64,000 nucleotides of DNA from Gymnothorax reevesii (taxonomy: Eukaryota > Chordata > Actinopteri > Anguilliformes > Muraenidae): contig CM056573.1 in NCBI GenBank assembly GCA_029721435.1, forward strand, positions 2,216,501-2,280,500, written 5' to 3'. The translations under genes and the position numbers were made by a program. Below the pieces are notes generated by a model. It did not search any database and was not told the DNA's origin. It saw nothing but the letters and a program-made list of their open reading frames with translations. Of the stretch, positions 1 through 9,205 are shown in pieces; positions within the stretch are counted from its first letter, which is position 1; every line of letters begins with the position of its first letter.

Positions 1-1561
1 GCCTGGATATAACGTTTCGTGCATAGTAACCTGACCATCGCACTTTGCCAAGACTTAAAATAAGCTTGATAGGTAGGTCCCCCACATCAGCAGATGAGCA
101 AGCACACTTTGCATTTTCTCTGCGGAAATGCAGTCTAGTTTTTATTTGTATTTGTATTTACCCCCCCCCCCCCACAAAGAAAATATTCAGATATACAAAA
201 AGCCCTCTTCACCCCTCCCCCTGTCACCCCCCTCCCATTAGACCTCATCACTATTTCGTAGGCATTATAATAGGGTAGAAAAACAAAGTGAAAATTTAAA
301 ATGGAGGGAAAACGGTATAAACAAAATGTGAATATTTGCAAACAGCTCCACTGGTTTGGATTCAGTCACATGAAACAACCACAGTGTTGCCTTCACAAAC
401 AGAATGGCATTTGTGTGACAACTTCAGATAGAACAAGATCTAAATTATTAGATAAAATGTGCTTTTGACCTTTTGAGTGACCTTTACATTGACCTTGACC
501 TTAATTTCTGAAAATTTGGACAAACATCATTATTTTTCTCTTTAATGAGAATATATAAATTCATCCAACTGACTCTGAAAACAAAGGATGTACGGGATGT
601 TGGAAAATGAGGCCATTTTTATTGGCCACAATTTATTTCAGAAAAACATCCATTATATCACAAATCTTTGACCAATGGGGCTGAAATTTTGTTGGTGAGC
701 TACTTGACCGATGGACTAAATCACCGAGTTGACAAAAATGATTTTTGCATAAGTCAAAAATTGACATCACTTTGTGACATTATTTAGACTTACTTGCGTA
801 GTGTGACGTCATTGTAACCCATAACAGCTATTATCGCATTAACTTCACAAAGAGAACGGTGTTGGTTTGAAGTCTCTGAGCTCTAAATTCGTAGACCAGG
901 TGCAGGCGCGGCTAATGGGGGGTGCGCCGCCCCAACGGGAGGTGTCCAGTCGTATGTTGCAATTTCGTGCCCGGAGTAGCCAGGCGCAAGTACTCCTCTG
1001 TCCCTCCTTCCGGTGCAAGTGGCAAAGAAGGCGTGTTTGGGTATAACACAGCCGAGTCAAATCTTCACCAATCAAATGAGCTCCTCACCTCACCTTTAGT
1101 GTGTTGGAACATAGAAGCCTCTGTTCTATATCTGCATGATGCGTTAATGTTGCATTTTACTTTGCTGCTTCAGGCATGTTTTCTGCACCGCTTACGTCTA
1201 TATTAAGCATTACGGATATGAGTTAGCTGGCTAGCTTGCGCATTCGCAAATTATTACCATTAGCAAACTTGAATGGAATTTCAAAACAAAACTACGTCAG
1301 ATCATTCAAACTTATGAAGTTGGAATGAAATACGACGGTTGCTCATTGGGAAGAGAAACGATGGATAGTGTGTTCCTATTATTACACCCTGTTGCAGCTT
1401 AAAATTTTGGGATTAACATGCATGGACAGCAATGCAAGATACGTTACACATTTATTTTCAAGATGTGATCTTAACTCAGTAGGACATCATAGCAATCAGG
1501 CTGTATTCCTTTCCCCCACTAAAAATGATAAAACCGAAGTGACAATAATAGTAGCCCAGTA
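1..1561. other. non-coding, no supported gene
   Basis: No credible coding region. The sequence is AT-rich with a 13-base C run at 161-173. Around 470-510 there is a stretch repeating the TGACCTT word, which resembles a tract often seen in dispersed fish repeats, but no element ends could be found. The short open frames here lack codon bias and recognisable domains. Confidence 0.5.
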
Positions 1562-2569
1562 TTAAGCCGCTTGCACACTGGACGCGAAACGAATTTTTCG
1601 CATGACAGATTGTGTTGAACGCCGTGTCTCGTGTCCGAAAGTCTGACAGGGTTTTAATATATCTCCGTGTCCAACAGTTGGATGGTTTCAATATAACTCC
1701 GTGTCCGACAGTCGAGTATTGTTTTTAATTTCTTCAATTCTACTGACTCTTTTAGATATAAAACGTGAATGTTTTGATAAGAGGGCTCAGTTTTTCAAGA
1801 TGACTACCGAGAATTTCAATCGATGTTTCTGTTTAAGCTTTGCTGAGTAGACATTGGCGCGAGACAATGTACAATGCCTCCGTGTCTGACAGCCAAAAAA
1901 AAAAAAAAAAAAAACGATTAGAACAGATTGATAACAAAATAAAGAATAAAAAGAACATTTTAACAACAGAACATCCAATGAACACTGTGATTTATTTATA
2001 TGCGGGTCATATTTTTTGGATGTTCCGTTTGTTGGTGATATATTTTTATTCTTTATTTCGTTATAAATCTGTTGTCATATCAATACTTTTGCTTTTTTCT
2101 GGCAGCAGGACATGGAGTATTTTGCATTTCGCATCGGAGAGTTTTGATCGTACATGCGGTAATTTATTTACACTGTCAATGGTCATGGAATTGATTTGCT
2201 CACTGACTACAAGCACTGTTTTATCTTTGCTGTGGAAATAAAGCGTGAATCTGTTCGATCCATCTGACTAATTTTCAAAAGAAAGACCGAATAAAGACTG
2301 TTGTCTATCTTCAACGGAAGAAAACAGACGAAAAGGCTAAAAAGACCAAGAAAAGTTTATCAATTTGCATTTTGTGAAGGTCAAACACAAACATGGCCAA
2401 GTTTGCACGTCTAATAATTCCTGGAATACTCAGAAAAATGAGAACTTTAATGACTTTCGGACACGGAGCTACATTAAAACCCTGTCCGACTATCGCGTCT
2501 TTGTATTGACTTTGACTGTAATCAGTTGTGCGAAAAATTTGTTTCGCGTCCAGTGTCCAAGCGGCTTTA
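1562..2569. mobile_element. foldback DNA element with TTA duplication (Harbinger-like MITE)
   Basis: The element proper is 1565-2566 (about 1.0 kb), flanked by TTA on both sides (1562-1564 and 2567-2569). The ends are inverted copies: AGCCGCTTGCACACTGGACG on the left matches the reverse complement of the right end with few mismatches over about 38 bp. A second inverted segment (1641-1672 against 2459-2490) and a long inner pair (about 1919-1980 against 2017-2076) make the whole element a large imperfect hairpin. A motif CTCCGTGTCC(A/G)ACAG recurs in the left arm (near 1663, 1698 and 1878). A 20-base A run lies at 1895-1914. A 3-bp TTA/TAA duplication is typical of PIF/Harbinger transposons; that assignment is an inference. 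No transposase is encoded. Confidence 0.75.
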
Positions 2570-3045
2570 CTGAGCATAGAACACAAGCATTATATACGCA
2601 CTGCCTGATGCGGAGGCAGTTTGTGGTTGGCTGAGAAAGATGTGAAGTGGTTAGTTTGCATCACAGATTCAGCTGCATTGATTAAGCCAGGTCAAGTTTC
2701 CATTACGGGTGCCAACTGCCTTTAATCTGACATCAGGACAATTGATATAGATACTTTAATTTATGTCGGTATTCAGATAGTTACATTAAATAGTACTTCC
2801 TGTAGTTATTTATTGCATTGAAACCTGCCTGTGAGGTTTCGGTGATGTGTGCGCACTGTGCGCCGGTCAGCCAAATTACCACTGCACAGAAAGTAAACCT
2901 GGCTAGAGCTGGCGAGTTTTCTGCGCAACTCTAGCGAGACTTTTTCTACAAAATTGTCACTGCGTCTTGATGAATATGTGACACCTTCCCCTACTACACG
3001 CCACACCCATCTTGGTGCACGTTCCTCAACCAAATTGCCAAAGTG
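2570..3045. other. non-coding, no supported gene
   Basis: No domain-bearing frame. Isolated copies of an AAATTACCACTGC-like word (near 2872 and 2950) foreshadow the short tandem repeat that follows. Confidence 0.4.
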
Positions 3046-3150
3046 GCTGCGCACGGGGTTGCACCGCACAAAATTACCACTGCGTGGGCTGCGCCGGACG
3101 AAATTACCACTGCTTGGGCTGCGCCACGCTACGCCACCCTGCGCCGCACC
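3046..3150. repeat. short GC-rich tandem repeat, ~30-bp unit
   Basis: Two adjacent, nearly identical units of about 30 bp (about 3070-3099 and 3100-3130), each reading AAATTACCACTGC(G/T) followed by TGGGCTGCGCC. They are preceded by a more diverged unit and followed by GC-rich partial units. The array ends where the truncated Tc1 end begins. Confidence 0.6.
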
Positions 3151-3162
3151 AAGAAATTAGAG

Positions 3163-4419
3163 CCTAATGACTTTCAAATCATACCAGGCAGTATTTTATT
3201 CACAATAGAACAGAGATAACAAAGCAAATGTTTAAACTGAGAAATTTTACAATTTTATCCACAAAATGAGCTCATTAGGAAGCCATGTTGTTGTAATAGC
3301 TGCAGTATGTGGTTTTGCATTGTCCTGCTGAAATACACAAGACTTCCCTGGAGTAGATGTCATCAGGAGGGGAGCTTATGTTGCTCTTAAACCTTTATAT
3401 ACCTTTCAGCATTCAGGGTGCTTTTTAAAACAGGCAAGTGTCCCACACCATTTGCACTAATTCATCCCCATACCATCAGAGATGCTGGCTTTTGAACTGA
3501 ACACTGATAACAGGAGGGGTGGTCTTTCTCCTCTTCAGCCCGTAGGACACAACGCCCATGATTTCTAACAAGAATGTCAAATTTGTACTCGTCTGACCAC
3601 AGGACACTTTCCCACTTTGCTACAGTCCATTTTAAGTGAGCCTTGGCCCACAAAACACGGCCACGCTTCTGGATCATGCTGAAAAATGGCTTCCTTTTTG
3701 CATGATTGAGATTTATGTGGCAACTTTGGATGGCACGGCGGACTGTGTTTACTCTCAGTGGTTTCTTGAAGTATTCCTGGGCCCATTTAGTAAAGTCAAT
3801 GACAGAATCATGCTGGTGAGTGATGCAGTGACGTCTGAGGGCCCGAAGATCCCGGGCATCCAGTAAAGGTCTTCGGCCTTGTCCCTTACGTACAGAGATT
3901 TTTCCAGTTCCTCTGAATCTTTTGATGATGTTATGCACTGTCGATGATGAGACCTACAAAGCTTTTGCAGTTTGACATTGAGGAACATTGTTTTTAAAGT
4001 ATTCCACAATTTTTTTTTTTTTATGCAAGCCTTCACAGGTTGGAGAGCCTCTGGCCATCTTTACTTCTGAGAGACTCAGCCTCTCTAAGACATCCCTTTT
4101 ATAGCCAATCATGTTACACACCTGATGCCAGTTAACTTAATTACTTGCTCAATGTTCTTTCAGCTGATTCTTTCAGATATTAATTGCTTTTTCAGCCCTT
4201 TGTTGACTGCCTCACAACTTTGAGACCTGATGCAGCCAGCAAATTTGAAAGAAGCTCATTTTGTGGATAAAAATATAAAACGTCTCAGTTTCAACATTTA
4301 AAATGTTATCTATGTTCTATTGTAAATAACATATTGGTTCATGTGATCTGAAAGTCATTGCATTTTGATTTTATTCATGATTTACACTTTGTACCAACTA
4401 TTTCAGAATTGGGGTTGTA
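3163..4419 (-). mobile_element. Tc1-like DNA transposon, internally deleted, one end clipped
   Basis: The right end (about 4250-4417) closes with GGGGTTG followed by TA, as in fish Tc1-type elements whose ends read CAACCCCAATTC. Its reverse complement aligns with 3163-3285 through shared words such as ATGACTTTC, CAATAGAAC and ATCCACAAAATGAGCT. The left copy lacks the outermost ~45 bases, so the left terminus and its TA are gone. A decayed transposase on the minus strand sits between the repeats. The coding region runs straight into the left inverted repeat, so the C-terminal part, including the third catalytic acidic residue, is missing. Confidence 0.85.
3286..4036 (-). pseudogene. Tc1-like transposase remnant
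   Basis: Nuclear DDE-type transposase of the Tc1 family, which would cut and paste the element at TA sites. The minus-strand frame 3462-3938 carries the helix-turn-helix linker ([20 protein letters not shown]) and the [10 protein letters not shown] block around the first catalytic Asp, ending in SLMVWG. The N-terminal piece continues in another frame to 4036, so there is a frameshift near 3900. Below 3462 the frame goes on with stops and shows a QQDNAKPH block near 3325 (the second catalytic Asp), then stops at the inverted repeat. Compared with the usual ~340 residues, the last ~80 are absent. This copy is dead. Confidence 0.85.
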
Positions 4420-4421
4420 GT

Positions 4422-4771
4422 TCTCTTGCCGGGTTCCTCCCAAATACGATAACCTATGAAGTTATAAAGTGGAAGTAGCATCCTGTAGAGTACGAACCCA
4501 CAGACAAACAAACACTAATGGAACAGAGTAACAGAGTTGCTGAATTTTGGCACCAAATGATAACTTGCTAGCATAAGCTTTATGCTTTGACACACCTCCT
4601 AATGCCCTGTTTTACCCACTGTGATGCAAACGGCTTTATTTCAGATCACGAAACTACCAAACTGGGCGAAGGTGATATATATGCTGTTTGCAGAAGACGA
4701 AATTGGGCATCATGTTGCTCCCACAAGTGTTGCTGTCTGCAAGGGCAAAAAAAAAAAAAAAAAAAAATAGA
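4422..4771. other. non-coding, with a 21-base A run
   Basis: Nothing gene-like. A poly-A run at 4747-4767 lies just before the older repeat that hosts the hAT-type insertion; it could be the tail of a retroposed sequence, but no body is recognisable. Confidence 0.45.
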
Positions 4772-5815
4772 GCTCAATACCTCTGGCAAGGAGGTTATGT
4801 TTTTTTCCTGGGTTTGTTGGTTTCCAAAGCAGTAGCGGCTCTAGACCCGGGAATGGCGGGGCGCAGACACGTCCCTTTATGACAATTAGTCCTGGGTAGT
4901 TCGCAATCATTTTCCTTTACTGACGCGTTTTCCAATTATCGTACTTGGCAACTTAAGACACGGTCTCTCCAAATGTGATCGAACAGCGATGAAATCATGG
5001 GCGAAATTCAGTACAGAAAAAAAATTTACTTATTAATAGGCCAGTGCTTCGCGTTGATTGATCAGGTCCGTGTTCCAGTTAAATATCGCCTTTCACTCTC
5101 GGTATTGTGTGAGTTGATAAAAAAGTGGCACTTGGCAGTTAAATAGGCAGCGTGCTGCTCAAGCTGTTTGCGTGAGAGTCGTCAGGTATGCAAGTTTGAC
5201 TAACGTTGATTTAAATACAGCAAATAAGCGTCCAGATGAATGATTGTCTTCTTACGTAATCGGGGAGAACAAGCAGCAGCTGTTAACTGCGGAGTGCTCT
5301 CGGAGCGAACCTTCGGTTACTCATGAAAATGACTGAGAACAGGTCAGGACTAACGACTGTTTTAAACAGATGTTTTGTCACAATTCTCAGTTCAGGTTCC
5401 GCCACTGAGCTGAATTTCGCCCATGATTTCATCGCTGTTCGATCACATTTGGAGAGACCGTGTCTTAAGTTGCCAAGTACGATAATTGGAAAACGCGTCA
5501 GTAAATGATTGCGAACTACCCAGGACTAATTGTCATAAAGGGACGTGAGTGCGCCCCGCCATTCCCGGGTCTAGAGCCGCTACTGTTCCAAAGTAACTCA
5601 AAAAGTCATGCACAGATTTTGATGAGATTTTCAGAGAAGGTGGGTATTAAGTCAAGGAACAGGTGATAAAATTTTGGCATATCTAGCCAAAGTATTGCTG
5701 AGATATATACGCCAAAGTTCAAGTTTAAGTCTTTCCAATGGGTCGGAGTTACAATCGCCGAGCTCTTGAGTTTTGCTGCCCCCTGGCGGAGGTCTGCGCT
5801 TTTCTAGTCGTGCTA
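4772..5815 (+). repeat. old dispersed repeat split by a hAT-type insertion
   Basis: The left piece (4772-4821, with AGGAGGTTATGTTTTTT) and the right piece (5594-5815, with TAACTCAAAAAGTCATG, then CCCCCTGGCGGAGGTCTGCG) together resemble a very common fish repeat that begins with CTCTGGCAAGGAGGTTATG and ends with TGGCGGAGGTCTGCGC. Joining them across the insertion, minus one duplication copy, gives a continuous order. I cannot name the family. It contains no coding sequence. Confidence 0.55.
4822..5593. mobile_element. non-autonomous hAT-type element, 756 bp, long inverted ends
   Basis: The element is 4830-5585. Its ends are CAGTAGCGGC and GCCGCTACTG, inside inverted repeats of about 180 bp each (4830-5011 and 5409-5585) that match almost base for base. 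An identical 8-bp duplication TTCCAAAG flanks it (4822-4829 and 5586-5593). CAG-type termini with an 8-bp duplication are diagnostic of the hAT superfamily. The ~400-bp centre encodes no transposase, so it would depend on an enzyme from elsewhere. The near identity of the arms and the perfect duplication suggest a fairly recent insertion. Confidence 0.9.
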
Positions 5816-5829
5816 ATTTTTCCTATCGC

Positions 5830-7012
5830 AGAAGCCATTTCAGGTAATAACATTTTTAAATGGATCAAATTTGACTGAAAATCAGTCAGTTCCAAATTAG
5901 GTTGCTGAAGTCAGGTGTTTAAGCATTCTTTCAAAATGTTTTGCTTGAACATGTCGCAGATTAGGATATTGTTTGTCTAATAAATTGGTACATCTTGCGA
6001 CCACATGTTTGTGATTTCATCAGTTAGGAACCTAATAATTGTTTACTTGGACTGATTGCATTTTTCCCCCCTCTTTTTACATAGCTTTTTCCTAATATAT
6101 CATAATGAGCATTTGGAATTTTTATTCTTCACAACATGCAAAAGACATTTGTCAAAACTTGGCTTAAATTACTGCATTAAAACAATGATGCCCCTAATTT
6201 AGACAAAGTAATCGCTCCTTCAAATACTTCTATTGCAATTGTGGTTGAAACAAGACCCAGCATACACAGGAGTGCCCAGGACAGAATCTGGAAACCACTG
6301 TTTTAGATAAGCTGTCTGGGGTTTGTTTTTTTGTTTTTTTTGTGTGTGTCTTGAGGCAAGTCATTTCCACCTGGTTGTCCAGGGAGGGGAAGTTTTATAT
6401 CAATTACTCATTCAACCCGCTGCAACATTAGTCAGGTTTTAATACACACACGATCTCTCTCCTAAAGTTGGCACCTTTTCAAATTAAATGTTGCAGGTCA
6501 AAGCTTCTTTCAGTTTTGAATTGCAGCAGACTCCATAGAGGAACATTAGAGAAACAAAAGAACGAACCATTAGCATAAATCGTCAGGTGAGATTATATAG
6601 GAGTGTTGCAGATAGAGATAGGACTGTACCACTAGAGTTTTAGGGGGGAGTGTACTGAGAAATGCAACACAAATGCTGAAACCATCTCACACTATGGCTG
6701 GGGTGAGACTGCTCCAAGAGACCTGATGAAGACAGTAATCCTGGAGCCTCTATCTCCAGCCGTCTCTGAGCTGCTTTGGCTAAAAGCCTCAGCAGTGCTA
6801 ATGACCTGCAGATTGTGTGCTGACATTAGTAATGAGGTGCAATACTGGGACGTACCATCCAGCTCCAAAACAGGGGCTCCATCTGCTTCCAGTCCAGATA
6901 TATCTGCAGAACCCCAATATCTATTCGCAAACGCTCCAACTCCTGTGGGTAAACAGAACATTGAATGTTATTTTAAATGCAAAAGTTCATAAACAAAAAA
7001 AAAAATTGTTGG
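5830..7012. other. non-coding, no supported gene
   Basis: No domain-bearing frame and no element ends. T-rich stretch near 6325-6350. The opposite-strand frames at 6690-6990 overlap each other and match nothing recognisable. Confidence 0.45.
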
Positions 7013-8173
7013 TTAGCTGTGAGGTTTTACGAAATGAGCCAATGGCGACAACCAGTAAAAATACAAAAAGGAGGCTTTATTTCTGAAGGGGGAAACCCCC
7101 CAACAGTGCTGGCAACAGTACAAAGTCCAATCCAAAAACAGAATCCAAAGGGCGTAATCCAGAGTTATCAACAGGGAACCAATCACAAAAATCGTAGTCA
7201 CACAAAAATGGGTCAGTAAACAAGAAAGCGGCGAAGTACAGCGAGAAGGCAAAGCTGGAGGTCCAGGACGGTCCAGTCAGAAAGATAATCACTATGATAC
7301 AAGGCGAGAGAAGCGTGGCACAGGTAGCAAGGGAAGTAACGATCTGACAAGGAAGTGCTACAAACAGACATCTAATATACATTTCCGGGAGGTCACATGG
7401 CAAAGGAACACAGGTGCAATCAATGGGGATGATAACAATGGAGAGACACATTGGGAACAAACTAATTACATGAAATTATTCGTAGCCAAAACGCAGACAG
7501 GGATCACAGGACAAACCTATAGACACATAAACAGCTCCAGTCAAGGAGTTCTAAAGTGCAGAGATAATGAGAGAGAAAAGGCTGCACAAACGAGTTTGTG
7601 GAGACCCACAGAAACGCAGCAGAGATAATTAGAGAGAGACAAGAGGCGGAGACTAGAGTAGGGCGAATGCTGAGAGATCGGTAGTCAGTTAGTAAGTGCA
7701 GCTATACAATCCCGAGTGCTCGTTAGTAAGTCACTCAAATATACAATGTTAGTGTTGGTTAGTAATTAGCAAAAATAACTAACTGTTAGTATGTGTTAGT
7801 AAGATAGCAAAAGTAAGAGGAAGGAAGAACACGAGATAATGAAAGAAGATTGAAACCCAGAAACTAATATATCACTCGAAGGAGTGACACGCAAGACAAG
7901 GGACTGTGAGCAAAGACAACACTCATGACAAGACTGGGGAGACAAAGTGCAATGCATGGAACTGAAAACATGGCATGGAATGAATTGTGAATGAAACTAA
8001 AACACGGAAAAATAATAAAGAAAGAAATCTAAATACCAAAACACAATACATGACCCTAAGAATGGTCAGAAAAGAGCAGTGGCTCAAAAACACAGAGGTC
8101 AGTCAGAACATGGTACATGGCCAGGCAGAAAACTTGATACATGACATGGCAAATGCAGAATCACGACATTAGC
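7013..8173 (-). mobile_element. solo LTR, family A copy 1 (minus)
   Basis: The LTR is 7018-8168 (1151 bp). Read on the minus strand it starts TGTCGTGATT and ends in CA. The perfect 5-bp duplication TTAGC lies at 7013-7017 and 8169-8173. Near its 3' end there is an AATAAA signal (minus strand, near 7080) followed by a block shared with copies at 50658 and 58948 (GGAGGCTTTATTTCTGAAG on the plus strand). No internal region or second LTR is adjacent, so this is what remains after LTR-LTR recombination. Retroviral-type integration is inferred from the TG...CA ends and 5-bp duplication. Minus-strand frames inside it (for example 7077-7460) are chance frames in LTR sequence. Confidence 0.88.
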
Positions 8174-8382
8174 ATCCTTCACTTTTCAATCTTCAGGGGC
8201 AGGTGGGGTTTTTTTTGGGCTGTTTTGGGCGATTAAGGAATCGCGATCGATCACAATAAAAGTAACTGCTGTTATGGCCCCAATTTGTTATTACAATTTA
8301 CTACGCAACAGCAACAGCAAGGGATGACAGACACAGTTTTAAAAACTTAAACACATTTAATTTTTAAACAAAGACAAAGACT

Positions 8383-8853
8383 TGTAATGTGAATGTAGGC
8401 CACTAGATGGCAGTATTTACCTTTTTTTTGTTAAGCTCAGACTGGAGTCATGTTTAGACATGTCTGGGGCAAGTCTCAGAAAAGTAAAAACAAGAGGTCT
8501 AAATGTGGGTGGGGTCTGCAAAAGAGTATATAAGGAAAAGAATTGAGACAGTAAAGGAGTAGGAGAAATTGCAAGAAGTAGGATACGTGTGACCAGACCT
8601 GTCTTTTCTGTTCAAGACCTGTTAAGTTTCTTTTGTGGATTTTTCTCACCCAGCACATCACCAGAAAACCCAAAGGGACTGTAAATATTTCTGTTTTTTT
8701 TTTACTAATCAATCTTGGTCTTAGTTGTTAGTTGCTTAGTCGTTATTGTCTTTGTTTTAAAAATTAAATGTGTTTTAGTTGTTAAAACTGTGTCTGTCAT
8801 CCCTTGCTGTTGCTGTTGCGTTGTAAATGTAATAACAAATTGGGGCCATAACA
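8383..8853 (+). repeat. 5' LTR of the Gmr1-like element
   Basis: 471 bp, TGTAATGTGA to CCATAACA. It holds a TATA box (TATATAA, 8527-8533) for the element's RNA polymerase II transcript. It lacks an 11-base segment (CCTGGACATGT) present in the 3' LTR and has a similar-sized segment (GGCAGTATTT region) missing there, so equal length hides two compensating indels. About ten substitutions separate the pair by eye. The primer-binding site should begin at 8854 (AATTGGGGGCTC); I cannot name the tRNA. Confidence 0.9.
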
Positions 8854-8968
8854 AATTGGGGGCTCAAGGTCCAGGATAGACCATTTTGTAAGTAATTTAT
8901 TGAAAATCTAACATTTCAAATTGTTAAATTGATTTTTTTAATTGAATACATATATATTGACAACAGCA

Positions 8969-9205
8969 ATGGATGATTTCTTGGCATCACCAACCGTAGA
9001 GGTTTTGAAGTCTTTTAAGAAGACAGAACTGCTAGAAATTTGCAGACATTTAGAGCTGACAGAGGTGAAACCAGCCATGCGAAAAGCAAGACTGGCTCGA
9101 GAGATAGTTGAATATTACATTGATGAATATGTGTTTGCACCCGGAGATCTGGAACAGTTTCCAGTGGAAAATCCAAATATAGAAATGGAACTTAAATTAA
9201 AAATG
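8969..9205 (+). pseudogene. gag: gag, N-terminal segment (interrupted)
   Basis: Structural Gag protein of the retrotransposon, expected to form the cytoplasmic particle that packages element RNA. The ATG at 8969 starts MDDFLASPTVEVLKSFKK, and the same start appears in the second copy at 40249 (minus), which supports this choice over upstream codons. The 79 codons read through FAPGDLEQFP to ELKLKM and are cut by the LINE at 9206. After the junction the frame adds only a few LINE-derived codons before a stop. The other copy shows the uninterrupted protein passing straight into the coiled coil that resumes at 11913. Confidence 0.85.

Noticed and set aside
1840..2241. 133-codon frame
   Set aside because: Spans the hairpin centre and a poly-A run of the foldback element; composition reflects the repeat, no domain.
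7077..7460. 127-codon minus-strand frame
   Set aside because: Lies wholly inside a solo LTR shared by three copies; the other copies do not keep the frame.
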